Below the pieces are notes generated by a model, which worked only from the letters and a program-made list of their open reading frames with translations, had not been told where the DNA came from and made no database searches. A DNA stretch of 64,000 nucleotides from an uncultured Lachnospiraceae bacterium (lineage in GTDB: Bacteria > Bacillota > Clostridia > Lachnospirales > Lachnospiraceae): assembly GCA_947165025.1 (NCBI GenBank), contig CAMUYQ010000004.1:62001-126000 (forward strand), in the 5' to 3' direction. Shown one piece after another: positions 10,225 through 18,634 of the stretch (position 1 is the first letter of the stretch; each line of letters starts with the position of its first letter). The translations under genes and the position numbers were made by a program.

Positions 10225-10938
10225 ATGGAAAAGATCAACTTATTCAGGGAACTCAACGCGAATTCTTACCCCGGCAGGGGCATCGTGATCGGAAGAAGTG
10301 CCGACGGGAAATATGCCGTAACGGCTTATTTTATTATGGGAAGATCGGTGAACTCGAGAAACCGCGTGTTTGTTGAGGACGGCGACGGCATCCGCACAAA
10401 GGCGTTTGATGAGAGCAAGCTCGAGGATCCTTCACTTATCATCTATTCGCCGGTAAGAGTGCTCGGCAATACCACGATCGTCACCAACGGTGACCAGACC
10501 GACACGATATACGACGGCCTGAAGGAGGGAAGATCATTTGAGCAGTCACTTCGCTCACGTGAGTTTGAACCTGACGCGCCGAACTATACACCGCGTATCT
10601 CGGGTGTTCTTAACATCGAAAAAGGCAAGTACACATACGCGCTCTCGATCTTAAAGAGCGACAACGGAAACCCCGAACAGTGCTTCCGCTATACATTCGA
10701 CTATGACAATCCGCTTGCGGGCGAGGGACATTTCATCCACACATACATGAAGGACGGCAATCCGCTCCCTTCATTCGAAGGCGAGCCGAAGTTCGTCGCC
10801 ATCGAAGGTGACATCGACACGTTCTCAAAGAAGCTGTGGGAGAACCTTAACCTGGACAACAAGGTTTCGCTGTTCGTAAGGTATATCGATATCGCGACAG
10901 GCGAAGTGAAGACGAGAATTATTAACAAGAACGAATAA
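10225..10938 (+). CDS. purO: IMP cyclohydrolase, PurO-type family
   Basis: This family (IMP_cyclohyd, first known from archaeal PurO) closes FAICAR to IMP, the last step of de novo purine synthesis. The 237 residues match the family length. Family-type motifs include N-S-Y-P-G-R-G near residue 12, a Y-F-I-M-G-R-S-x-x-S-R-N-R stretch near 35, and N-Y-T-P-R-I-S-G near 120. AAGAGGAG lies 9 bases before the ATG. The next gene, 38 bases on, is the stand-alone formyltransferase that makes its substrate, which supports the call. Together they replace bifunctional PurH. Confidence 0.85.
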   Translation: MEKINLFRELNANSYPGRGIVIGRSADGKYAVTAYFIMGRSVNSRNRVFVEDGDGIRTKAFDESKLEDPSLIIYSPVRVLGNTTIVTNGDQTDTIYDGLKEGRSFEQSLRSREFEPDAPNYTPRISGVLNIEKGKYTYALSILKSDNGNPEQCFRYTFDYDNPLAGEGHFIHTYMKDGNPLPSFEGEPKFVAIEGDIDTFSKKLWENLNLDNKVSLFVRYIDIATGEVKTRIINKNE

Positions 10939-10976
10939 ATGAACCGTCACCCCTGATTCAAAAAAGGAGTACAACC

Positions 10977-12155
10977 ATGAAAGAACTCGAACTCAAATAC
11001 GGCTGCAACCCCAACCAGAAGCCTTCGCGCATCTACCGCGCGGACGGAGGGGAGCTTCCGATCACGGTGCTCAACGGAAGACCGGGATATATCAATCTGC
11101 TTGATGCGTTCAACGGATGGCAGCTTGTAAGAGAACTGAAGGCTGCAACGGGCCTTCCCGCCGCAACTTCATTCAAGCATGTGTCACCGGCCGGAGCAGC
11201 GATCGGAAAGCCGCTTTCGGAAACACTGAAGAAGATATATTTTGTCGATGATCTCGGCGAACTGTCACCTCTGGCATGCGCATACGCAAGAGCAAGGGGT
11301 GCCGACAGAATGTCTTCGTTCGGCGATTTTGTGGCACTTTCCGATGTGTGCGACGTATCAACTGCAAAGATATTAAAGCGCGAAGTATCCGATGGAATCA
11401 TCGCTCCCGGTTACGAGCAGGAAGCGCTAGAGATACTTTCACAGAAGAAGAAGGGAGGCTACGCGGTCATTCAGATCGATCCCGACTACAGGCCCGCTCC
11501 GATCGAGCATAAGGAAGTGTTCGGAGTTACATTCGAGCAGGGCAGAAATGAGATCGATATCAACGAAGAACTCCTGACAAACATCGTTACGAAGAACAAA
11601 GATCTTCCGGAGGATGCGAAGCATGATCTTCTGATCTCTCTCATCACTCTTAAATACACTCAGTCCAATTCGGTCTGCTACGTCAAGGACGGCCAGGCTA
11701 TCGGTATCGGTGCCGGCCAGCAGTCGCGTGTTCACTGCGCACGCCTTGCAGGACAGAAGGCAGATAACTGGCTCCTTCGCCAGAGCCCGAAGGTCATGAA
11801 CCTCGAGTTTGCCGAGGGTATCGGAAGGGCTGACAGGGACAATGCTATAGACAACTACATCGGCGACACATATATGGACGTCATCGGTGACAACGTATGG
11901 CAGAAGTATTTTGCAAAGCGTCCCGACGTATACACTGCAGAAGAGAAGCGCGAATGGCTCGATCAGATGACGGGCGTATCGCTCGGATCGGACGCATTCT
12001 TCCCGTTCCGCGACAGCATAGACCGCGGCGCCAAGAGCGGTGTGTCATACATCGTGCAGCCCGGCGGCTCGGTAAGGGATGACCTCGTGATCGAGGCATG
12101 CGACGAATACGGCATGGTCATGGTATGCAATGGGGTTAGACTGTTCCATCATTAG
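10977..12155 (+). CDS. purH: AICAR formyltransferase, stand-alone
   Basis: It transfers a formyl group from 10-formyl-tetrahydrofolate to AICAR, giving FAICAR. The 392-residue protein corresponds to the C-terminal half of bifunctional PurH; the cyclohydrolase half is absent. It opens with L-K-Y-G-C-N-P-N-Q-K-P, contains S-F-K-H-V-S-P-A-G-A-A (the K-H pair of the active site, near residues 67-68), and ends with the usual Q-P-G-G-S-x-R-D segment. AAAGGAG precedes the ATG. It pairs with the PurO-type gene upstream. Its stop is followed directly by the tandem repeat B copies. Confidence 0.93.
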   Translation: MKELELKYGCNPNQKPSRIYRADGGELPITVLNGRPGYINLLDAFNGWQLVRELKAATGLPAATSFKHVSPAGAAIGKPLSETLKKIYFVDDLGELSPLACAYARARGADRMSSFGDFVALSDVCDVSTAKILKREVSDGIIAPGYEQEALEILSQKKKGGYAVIQIDPDYRPAPIEHKEVFGVTFEQGRNEIDINEELLTNIVTKNKDLPEDAKHDLLISLITLKYTQSNSVCYVKDGQAIGIGAGQQSRVHCARLAGQKADNWLLRQSPKVMNLEFAEGIGRADRDNAIDNYIGDTYMDVIGDNVWQKYFAKRPDVYTAEEKREWLDQMTGVSLGSDAFFPFRDSIDRGAKSGVSYIVQPGGSVRDDLVIEACDEYGMVMVCNGVRLFHH

Positions 12156-12157
12156 AG

Positions 12158-12249
12158 GCAGGAAGGAGGGGCCCACGAAGTGGGAAGATCCCTTACTGCA
12201 CCGCGAGGCTCATCGCGAAGCGATTCTGATAGCCGAGCGTCCGCTAAAT
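12158..12249 (+). repeat. structured repeat family B, copy 1 (tandem unit 1)
   Basis: This is a 92-bp unit starting 3 bases after the preceding stop. Hairpin one spans 12158-12199: GCAGGAAGG pairs imperfectly with CCTTACTGC around a perfect CCCAC-GAA-GTGGG stem. Hairpin two (12212-12224) is ATCGC-GAA-GCGAT and contains the GCGAAGC minihairpin sequence. Outer CGCGAGGCT/AGCCGAGCG sequences pair with tandem G-A mismatches. Confidence 0.85.
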
Positions 12250-12333
12250 GCAGGAAGGAGGGGCCCACGAAGTGGGAAGATCCCTTACTGCACCGCGAGG
12301 CTCATCGCGAAGCGATTTAAATGCCGAGCGTCC
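12250..12333 (+). repeat. structured repeat family B, copy 2 (tandem unit 2)
   Basis: It repeats the preceding unit almost identically over 84 bp, directly abutting it. Differences are confined to the TTCTGATA/TTTAAAT segment after the GCGAAGC hairpin (12304-12316). The right end lies 14 bases before the ATG of the CotH gene. Confidence 0.85.
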
Positions 12334-12347
12334 ATATTGAGAATACT

Positions 12348-14351
12348 ATGAGACTCTATATAAAAAAATACGCCCACATCCTCCTCATCGCCGCCTTCGC
12401 CCTGATCGTTATCGTAAACGGCGCGGGCATCATCGCACGTTCCAGACAGAACATTGTGATCAACGAGGTTTGCGCATCAAATGTGGCGAGCTGCGAGGAC
12501 GATAAAGGGAATTTTCCGGACTGGATAGAACTGTATAACCCGACAGACGAGCCGATCGATCTGACGGGTTTTATCGTGAGCAAATCTGCGGATCTGAAAA
12601 AGGAAAAATTCATCGTTCCGGAGGGGATCATCGTGGCGCCGCATTCTTACTGGCTGTTCGATCCGGGGTTTCCGATCTCTTCAAAGGGCTCTACGATCAA
12701 TCTCGTTGATCCCGACAGGCATTACATCGATCATGTCGACACCCCTTCTCTCAAATACGATACAACCTACGCCAGAGTGAGCGACGGTAAAAATGAATGG
12801 GAGATAAAATCGCCCACGCCCGGTTATTCAAACGAAGAGGGTGAACCTCTCGATCCTGTCATAGACGGCAAGGTAAAGGCAAACGTTGATCCGGGATTTT
12901 ACGAAAAGGATTTTGATCTGAAGCTGAAGGCAACAAACTGGGGAAGAGACATCTACTATACGCTTGACGGAAGCGATCCGCGAACGGACGGGATACTGTA
13001 TGAAGGCCCCATTCACATAACCGACAGAAGCAGTGAGCCGAATAAATACAGCGCGATAACAGAGACATCTCCGCAGTACGACAGAGGCGAAGCCGAACTT
13101 CCGGCGTTTAACGTCGACAAATGCACTGTCGTATCGGCGGTGGCAAAAGACCTTCTCGGAAGATACACGGATGTCTTTACGTACACATATTTTGTAGGCT
13201 TTAACGATAAGGCTGCCTACGACAACTTCACGGTCGTATCCGCGGTCGTATCACCCGATGACCTGTTCTCGCATGATAACGGCATAATGGTGCTCGGCAC
13301 CGACTATGACGGATATGTCGAAGCAGGACGTCCCGAGGAATACGAGGGAAGCAACGCGAACTTTACGAGAAGAGGCCGCACAAGCGAGCGCGAGGTATCA
13401 CTTACCGTCTTCGACGAAAATCATATGCCGGCATATTCATCAAAGGCCGGGATCAGGATAAAGGGCCTGTCTTCGAGATGGGATCCCCAAAAGAGCTTTA
13501 ACATTATTTTCAGAAATGCATATTCGGGAAATGACAGGGCACAGTTTACGACCGACGGCAGGGACTTTGACAGGCACTCGCTCTGTCTTGACAAGTGCGG
13601 TCAGGACACTGATACGAAGATGATGGATATCATCATGGAGCGGTGCATGAAGGATACTGAATGTGCCACAAATGACGGTGTTCCGTGTGCGCTCTTTTTG
13701 AACGGTGAATACTGGGGCATGTACTGGCTCATGGACAGGATCGATGAGACATATCTTGCCGATGAATACGGCGTCGTTAAGGATGACGTAGCGATAATCG
13801 ACAGCGAGGATATGGGGGATGCCGGTATAAGCTGGGATTATGATTTTCTCGACAGAGAGAGTCTTATCGAATACTATGCCGCGAACATAATCGTGGCGCA
13901 CAACGGCGACTGGCCGGCGTATAACGTAAGGTTCTGGTATACGACAAATGATGAAGGAACTGAGTATGGTAACGGCAAGCTGCGTCCGGTGATCTTTGAC
14001 ATGAATTCGCAGTCGATGCTGGATGCCGGTTATGATGTGATCGAGTGCCTGATGGAGTGGTATCCGTTCGCAACTGCGTCTGAAGATCCGCAGTTTCGCA
14101 AAGATCTTGCGGCAAAGATCGATGAGATGTGCGAAAATGAATTCGACAAAGACAAGGTCGAAGGGATGATAGATTCGGTCTGCAAAAAGATCAGGCCGCA
14201 GATGATACTTGATAAGACGCGGTTTTCAAACTGCTCCGAAGAGGAGGCGGCAAAGTCGTTTGACGATAACACCGCTCTTATCCGAAGGTTCTATGAAACG
14301 CGGTGGGAGCCGCTCAAAGCGCAGAAGGACAGATACGTTAATGGAGAATAG
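12348..14351 (+). CDS. CotH-family protein with lamin-tail and chitobiase-C-like domains
   Basis: This is a 667-residue exported or membrane-anchored protein. One hydrophobic helix (about 8-28) precedes a lamin-tail-like domain (about 35-150: I-N-E-V-x-x-S-N, D-W-I-E-L-Y-N, L-x-G-F). A chitobiase C-terminal-like domain follows (about 175-225, Y-Y-T-L-D-G-S-D-P), and then a CotH domain (about 330-620: I-R-I-K-G-L-S-S-R, N-G-E-Y-W-G-M-Y-W-L-M-D-R-I-D, F-D-M-N). CotH proteins are atypical kinases that phosphorylate spore-coat or secreted proteins. An ATG at 12321 in the same frame lies inside repeat B, so the ATG at 12348 just before the signal-anchor is preferred. It overlaps the VTC gene by 11 bases. 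Confidence 0.85.
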   Translation: MRLYIKKYAHILLIAAFALIVIVNGAGIIARSRQNIVINEVCASNVASCEDDKGNFPDWIELYNPTDEPIDLTGFIVSKSADLKKEKFIVPEGIIVAPHSYWLFDPGFPISSKGSTINLVDPDRHYIDHVDTPSLKYDTTYARVSDGKNEWEIKSPTPGYSNEEGEPLDPVIDGKVKANVDPGFYEKDFDLKLKATNWGRDIYYTLDGSDPRTDGILYEGPIHITDRSSEPNKYSAITETSPQYDRGEAELPAFNVDKCTVVSAVAKDLLGRYTDVFTYTYFVGFNDKAAYDNFTVVSAVVSPDDLFSHDNGIMVLGTDYDGYVEAGRPEEYEGSNANFTRRGRTSEREVSLTVFDENHMPAYSSKAGIRIKGLSSRWDPQKSFNIIFRNAYSGNDRAQFTTDGRDFDRHSLCLDKCGQDTDTKMMDIIMERCMKDTECATNDGVPCALFLNGEYWGMYWLMDRIDETYLADEYGVVKDDVAIIDSEDMGDAGISWDYDFLDRESLIEYYAANIIVAHNGDWPAYNVRFWYTTNDEGTEYGNGKLRPVIFDMNSQSMLDAGYDVIECLMEWYPFATASEDPQFRKDLAAKIDEMCENEFDKDKVEGMIDSVCKKIRPQMILDKTRFSNCSEEEAAKSFDDNTALIRRFYETRWEPLKAQKDRYVNGE

Positions 14352-15036
14352 AAAAGCTTTCCGCCATGAACTTAAATATCTGATGAACAGGCGTGCCATG
14401 GACTGTTTTCTGCCGAGGCTGTCCGAATTTGCGTCGCCCGATCCGCATGCAGAGGGCGGTATATACCATGTCAGGAGCCTGTATTTTGACGACCTGTCAA
14501 AGAGTGCGTTCCGGGATAAGGAAAACGGTGTTGATTCGCGCCATAAGTACAGGATCCGCATATATAACTTAAGCGACTGTGTCATAACCCTTGAGAAGAA
14601 GATCAAAGAGGGTTCATACATCAGAAAAGAATCGGCGCCCCTTACACGCGCCGAATATGATATGATAATGTCCGGCAGGACTGATTTTCTGCTTAAGCGG
14701 TCTGAAAGTGCGGCAAATGATTTTGCCGTTGAGGCAAGAACGGCGCTCTTAAAGCCTTCGGTTATAGTTGATTATGAGAGGCAGCCGTTCATCTTCGAGC
14801 CCGGAAATGTCAGGATCACGTTTGACATGAACATCCGATCCGCGTTTGACGACTATGACATTTTCAAAAAAGAGACACCGTCCTACGAGGTGCTCGGGCC
14901 GGACCAGCTGATCATGGAAGTTAAATACACGCAGTTTCTGCCTGATATATTTCACGCGATACTGCCTGCGGATGCGGCAAATACATCCGCTTCAAAATAC
15001 ACGATGACCGTAATGAAGAAAGGGAGCATAAGATGA
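14341..15036 (+). CDS. VTC-domain polyphosphate polymerase-like protein
   Basis: The VTC catalytic domain is a triphosphate-tunnel fold that makes polyphosphate from ATP in eukaryotes; bacterial homologues are annotated as polyphosphate polymerases. The 231-residue protein carries the tunnel residues: F-R-H-E-L-K-Y at the start, R-S-L-Y-F-D, R-H-K-Y-R-I-R-I-Y, L-E-K-K-I-K-E-G, V-R-I-T-F-D and E-V-K-Y-T. The frame is open upstream to 14209, but those codons lie within the CotH gene and have low similarity to anything, so the start at 14341 is chosen. CotH, VTC and DUF4956 genes are often neighbours in Firmicutes and Actinobacteria. The stop region overlaps the next start by 4 bases. Confidence 0.88.
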   Translation: MENRKAFRHELKYLMNRRAMDCFLPRLSEFASPDPHAEGGIYHVRSLYFDDLSKSAFRDKENGVDSRHKYRIRIYNLSDCVITLEKKIKEGSYIRKESAPLTRAEYDMIMSGRTDFLLKRSESAANDFAVEARTALLKPSVIVDYERQPFIFEPGNVRITFDMNIRSAFDDYDIFKKETPSYEVLGPDQLIMEVKYTQFLPDIFHAILPADAANTSASKYTMTVMKKGSIR

Positions 15037-15713
15037 GCGTAAAGGATATGATCAAAAAATCGGTGCTTGAATCGGCGATGTACAACCAGTCGCTGACGTC
15101 AGGCACATACGTAACGATAGTCGTTGACATGATCATTGCACTGATCATCGGATATATCATTTACCGGATATACAAACGGTTCTTTACCGGGGTTGTTTAT
15201 TCGAGAACATTTGCGGTGACACTGATCGGAATGTGCGCACTCACTTGTATGGTAACGCTTGCGATATCAACAAATATCGTGATCTCCCTCGGTATGGTCG
15301 GTGCCCTTTCCATCGTCAGATACCGTACCGCGATCAAGGAGCCGCTCGACATCATGTACCTGTTCTGGGCGATCACGGAAGGTATTACGATCGGCGCGAG
15401 CATGTATATCCTCGCCGCTGTCGGAATGCTGGTCATGCTTGTTATCATCATCGGAATGAGCCGCATGAAAGAGAAGAACAATGCTTACGTTATGGTCGTA
15501 CATTTTAATGGTGACAGCGTCAGGGAGAGCATTCTTAATGAGTTAAGCTCATACGTTCACGCTGTAAAGAGCACCATCGAGCGTGATGATTCGACCGAAC
15601 TTACGGTTCAGATAGACATGAAGAAGGATGACGGACTGACGGCAAAGATCAAGGCACTTAAAGGTGTCAGTGACGTTACGATGGTCCAGTATAACGGGGA
15701 TTATCATGGATAA
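15033..15713 (+). CDS. DUF4956 membrane protein
   Basis: The 226-residue protein has four membrane segments (about 25-155) and a cytosolic C-terminal domain of ferredoxin-like pattern (about 160-226). The central S-L-G-M-V-G-A-L-S-I-V-R-Y-R-T-A-I-K-E-P motif (about 88-107) is the signature of the DUF4956 family. Its job is unknown; it is usually next to a VTC-domain gene, as here, and may form the membrane part of a polyphosphate-making or exporting complex (inference). It overlaps both neighbours, which implies tight translational coupling. Confidence 0.88.
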   Translation: MSVKDMIKKSVLESAMYNQSLTSGTYVTIVVDMIIALIIGYIIYRIYKRFFTGVVYSRTFAVTLIGMCALTCMVTLAISTNIVISLGMVGALSIVRYRTAIKEPLDIMYLFWAITEGITIGASMYILAAVGMLVMLVIIIGMSRMKEKNNAYVMVVHFNGDSVRESILNELSSYVHAVKSTIERDDSTELTVQIDMKKDDGLTAKIKALKGVSDVTMVQYNGDYHG

Positions 15714-17466
15714 GATCAAAAAGTTTGTCTTTGAAAAATGGCATATACTTGTGCTCGCCCTGCTCATCGTGATCATATCGTGGCCGGCGCTCTTCATGGT
15801 AATGGCAAAAGGTCATGACCTTGATTTTCACCTGATGAGGATGGAGGGGATCAGGCAGGATATCTCGCTTCACAACATTCCTGTGCGCATGCAGTCAAGC
15901 TGGATCGACGGGTACGGATATCCGGTGTCGATTCTGTACGGAGATCTGTTCCTGTATCTCGGGGCTTTTTTCCGCGCTTTGGGATTTAAGATAATGCCTG
16001 CGTACAGGCTGTTTGTCGTGTGCATCAATACGGCGACCGTTGCGATCGCATTTAACTCGTTCAAAACGGTCTTTAAGAAAAAAGAGACGGCGCTGTTCTC
16101 GACGATACTGTACACAACGGCTGCTTACAGGCTCGTCGATGAGTATGTCAGATCGGCTGTTGGTGAGACGCTCACGATAGTGTTCCTGCCGGCGATAGTT
16201 GCCTGCATTTACGTCATATATACTTCGGATGAATCGAAGATACGCTGGAAAGCAGCGGTCGTGCTTGCATTTGTGTTCACATCGATAACGTGCGCGCATA
16301 CGCTGACTACGAGCATGCTCATTGTAGTTTTTGCGCCGGGCTGTCTTATCAGCCTGTTCCTGTTCTGCAAAAAGGGCGAGAGGTTAAAGAGATTCGGAAA
16401 CATCATCGGTGCCGGATGCCTGACGGTGCTTCTGGCGGCGTTCTTTGTAGTGCCGTTCCTTGATTTTTACATGAACGCGGATATCGGATTTGCACTCGAG
16501 GAGGGCGTGAACATACAGGGCGAGGGCCTGACGATGGCGGAGATGCTCGACTTTTTTGCCAACCCGTTCAATACGTCAACAAATGATATCCAGAAGACTC
16601 CCGGACTGGCGCTGATGCTTGGGCTTGTGTGCGGGATCGTTTATCTGATATACAGCCTTGTTAAGAAAAAGAAATTTGCCGCGCACCGACGTATCCTGTT
16701 TGAGGGTGCGTTTGCGATAGTGCTGCTATTTATGACAACGCACGTATTCCCGTGGAACTTCATCGAAAAGAACGTGCCGTTCGGTGGGATACTTACCGCG
16801 ATAGAGTTTCCGATGCGATACCTGGCATTCGCACTCGTGATGCTGGCGCTTTTGTCCGGAGATCTTCTGCAGGGACTCGTTGAGACGCTGAGTTCTCAGA
16901 ATGGCCCGGCAGGAGAGAATGCTCACGGATTTGATGCAAAAAAGATCATGGTATGCGCATTTGCGCTTGTATCCTTGATCGGAATATACAACGTTACAAA
17001 TGTTTGCGTAAACATGGTCTCATTCGAGAAGAAGGCTCTCTTCATGGAGACGGAGGATCTGGGAAGATGGGACTACTACGCGATGGACTTCCAGCTGAAG
17101 AATTCAACTGTGGATGATCTTGATCTTGGCGTCAAGCAGGAAAGCCTTCTTGCGATGGATGTTGTATCACGCGACGGAAACGACTGGATGATCGCCTGCG
17201 TATCAGGCCCCGATTACGGCTGGGTGCAGCTCCCGGTGTTTGCGTATCCGTATTATCATGCAACCGACGTCGCAAACCCTGCAACGGAGTTTGAGATCCA
17301 CGAAGGTGCGAACCGCACTGTCGGCGTTCTCCTTCCCGGCAATTATTCAGGCATACTCCACGTCTACTGGGCCGAACCGGTTCTGTGGAAGGTAATGGAG
17401 TGGATATCGCTGCTGACGTTTGTGGGATGCGTGGTGTTCCTGGTACGTAAGACAAAAACCGTATAA
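15706..17466 (+). CDS. polytopic GT-C-like membrane protein (PTPS-related family)
   Basis: The protein has 586 residues with about ten membrane segments. The first external loop holds G-H-D-L-D-F-H-L-M-R, an acidic motif typical of the 6-pyruvoyl-tetrahydropterin-synthase-related membrane family, which groups with GT-C glycosyltransferases. A soluble region (about 450-555) precedes a final helix. The ATG at 15706 overlaps the DUF4956 gene by 8 bases; an in-frame ATG at 15664 lies deeper in that gene and is less likely. As the fourth overlapping gene of the CotH-VTC-DUF4956 cassette it may glycosylate or anchor its product, which is inferred. Confidence 0.7.
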   Translation: MDKIKKFVFEKWHILVLALLIVIISWPALFMVMAKGHDLDFHLMRMEGIRQDISLHNIPVRMQSSWIDGYGYPVSILYGDLFLYLGAFFRALGFKIMPAYRLFVVCINTATVAIAFNSFKTVFKKKETALFSTILYTTAAYRLVDEYVRSAVGETLTIVFLPAIVACIYVIYTSDESKIRWKAAVVLAFVFTSITCAHTLTTSMLIVVFAPGCLISLFLFCKKGERLKRFGNIIGAGCLTVLLAAFFVVPFLDFYMNADIGFALEEGVNIQGEGLTMAEMLDFFANPFNTSTNDIQKTPGLALMLGLVCGIVYLIYSLVKKKKFAAHRRILFEGAFAIVLLFMTTHVFPWNFIEKNVPFGGILTAIEFPMRYLAFALVMLALLSGDLLQGLVETLSSQNGPAGENAHGFDAKKIMVCAFALVSLIGIYNVTNVCVNMVSFEKKALFMETEDLGRWDYYAMDFQLKNSTVDDLDLGVKQESLLAMDVVSRDGNDWMIACVSGPDYGWVQLPVFAYPYYHATDVANPATEFEIHEGANRTVGVLLPGNYSGILHVYWAEPVLWKVMEWISLLTFVGCVVFLVRKTKTV

Positions 17467-17494
17467 TAATGATTTTGAATATAGAGACAACAAA

Positions 17495-17520
17495 AGCCCG
17501 CAAACTCACGCTTGCGGGCT
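17495..17520. terminator. bidirectional intrinsic terminator
   Basis: AGCCCGCAA (17495-17503) pairs perfectly with TTGCGGGCT (17512-17520) around an 8-base loop. TTCTTT follows on the + strand and TTTTGTTG follows on the - strand, so it can end both the CotH cassette and the tRNA transcript. Confidence 0.85.
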
Positions 17521-17533
17521 TCTTTATACTCAG

Positions 17534-17607
17534 TAGCGAGGAAGAGACTTGAACTCTTAACCTCCCGGGTATGAACCGGACGCTCTAGCCAGTTGAGCCA
17601 CCTCGCC
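17534..17607 (-). tRNA. tRNA-Met (CAT), elongator type
   Basis: A full cloverleaf is read on the - strand: acceptor GGCGAGG/CCTCGCT, D arm GCTC/GAGC, anticodon loop TTCATAC, T loop TTCAAGT, discriminator A. The G1-U72 wobble and the arms fit an elongator Met tRNA better than an initiator. CCA is not encoded. A lysidine-type Ile tRNA also reads CAT but usually has a different acceptor. Confidence 0.92.
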
Positions 17608-17641
17608 AAAGGGGAGCGTCAATGCGAGACACTCCTGTTAG

Positions 17642-17714
17642 TGGGACCTATAGGGCTCGAACCTATGACCCTCTGCTTGTAAGGCAGATGCTCTCCCAGC
17701 TGAGCTAAGATCCC
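17642..17714 (-). tRNA. tRNA-Val (TAC)
   Basis: The cloverleaf on the - strand has acceptor GGGATCT/AGGTCCC, anticodon stem TCTGC/GCAGA with loop CTTACAA, T arm ATAGG-TTCGAGC-CCTAT and discriminator A. It lies 34 bases upstream of tRNA-Met on the same transcript. Confidence 0.94.
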
Positions 17715-17737
17715 TAGTTCTTTGCAGAACATTTGAA

Positions 17738-17766
17738 ATTATAATAGCAAGCCCCGGCCTTGTCAA
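17738..17766 (-). promoter_or_regulatory. perfect-consensus promoter of the tRNA-Val/tRNA-Met transcript
   Basis: On the - strand, TTGACA (17761-17766) and TATAAT (17738-17743) are 17 bases apart, both exact consensus. Transcription would start near 17731, about 17 bases before tRNA-Val. This supports a strong stable-RNA promoter. Confidence 0.9.
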
Positions 17767-17863
17767 GAACTTTTGAGCCCGATTCATACTTCTTTGTATA
17801 CAGAAAACATTTCTATGATCCGTAAATTTTCCCTGCAAAAATGCCGATAAAATAACCGTGGAA

Positions 17864-17893
17864 TTGGACTATGCGCCCGTTTTAGGGTATAAT
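17864..17893 (+). promoter_or_regulatory. promoter of cysE and probably the long downstream cluster
   Basis: TTGGAC (17864-17869) and TATAAT (17888-17893) are separated by 18 bases, with a start expected near 17900 and the cysE ATG at 17926. No other clear promoter was found until 36700, although internal promoters inside genes cannot be excluded. The 459-base gap 17467-17925 is filled by the terminator, two tRNAs and the two divergent promoters. Confidence 0.7.
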
Positions 17894-17925
17894 ATATCCT
17901 GGATTATTATGAAAAGAGAAAGACA

Positions 17926-18588
17926 ATGGGCATAGTCAAAAGGATCAAAAACGAGATTGAGATAGTAAAGGAGCGCGATCCGGCGATCCATTCGCCGCTG
18001 GAAGTGTTCCTGTATCCGTCATTCAAGGTGATGCTGCATTACCGCCTGGCGCATAAGCTGTACCTGAAAAAGCACTATTTTCTCGCAAGGTGGATATCGC
18101 AGCGTGCAGCCAGGAAGACGGGAATAGAGATCCATCCGGGAGCCACGATAGGTGAAGGGTTCTTCATCGATCACGGAATCGGTGTGATCATCGGTGAGAC
18201 GACCGAGATCGGCGATAACGTGACCCTGTACCAGGGTGTGACACTCGGTGGTACCGGTAAAGAGACCGGAAAGAGACATCCGACCATATGCGATAACGTC
18301 ATGATCTCGGCGGGAGCAAAGGTACTCGGTTCGTTCACGATCGGGGAAGGATCCAAGATCGGAGCGGGCTCCGTAGTACTTGAGGAGGTTCCGCCGGGCT
18401 CGACTGTTGTCGGCGTTCCGGGCCATGTTGTTAAGAGCGAAGGCGCGAAGATACCGCGCGAAACGCTCGACCAGACAGACCTGCCCGATCCGGTTCAGGA
18501 CGACATCACAACTCTTAAGAGGGAAAACACAGAACTTACATCCCGTCTTCTCACGCTTGAGGACAAGGTAAGGCAGCTCGAAAAGTAA
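17926..18588 (+). CDS. cysE: serine O-acetyltransferase
   Basis: It acetylates L-serine with acetyl-CoA, the first step of cysteine synthesis. The 220-residue form is the shorter Firmicute (EpsC-like) type. The N-terminal helical part has [10 protein letters not shown], then left-handed beta-helix repeats run from about 65 to 160 with H-P-G-A-T-I-G, D-H-G-I-G-V-V/I-I-G-E-T and Q-G-V-T-L-G-G-T-G motifs carrying the catalytic His and Asp. A short coiled-coil tail ends the protein. In Bacillus cysE precedes cysS; here the giant gene and nadE-ispF lie between them. Confidence 0.96.
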   Translation: MGIVKRIKNEIEIVKERDPAIHSPLEVFLYPSFKVMLHYRLAHKLYLKKHYFLARWISQRAARKTGIEIHPGATIGEGFFIDHGIGVIIGETTEIGDNVTLYQGVTLGGTGKETGKRHPTICDNVMISAGAKVLGSFTIGEGSKIGAGSVVLEEVPPGSTVVGVPGHVVKSEGAKIPRETLDQTDLPDPVQDDITTLKRENTELTSRLLTLEDKVRQLEK

Positions 18589-18634
18589 CCGCTGGTACTT
18601 GGGGGAGTATCGGTAACTGATCAGGAGAATTTTT

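Noticed and set aside
12321-12347. Earlier ATG for the CotH protein
   Set aside because: It lies inside repeat B copy 2 and adds nine residues ahead of a clear basic-hydrophobic N-terminus, so the ATG at 12348 is preferred.
14209-14340. Longer N-terminus for the VTC protein
   Set aside because: Those 44 codons are another frame of the CotH gene and Arg-rich; the family motif begins right after the ATG at 14341.
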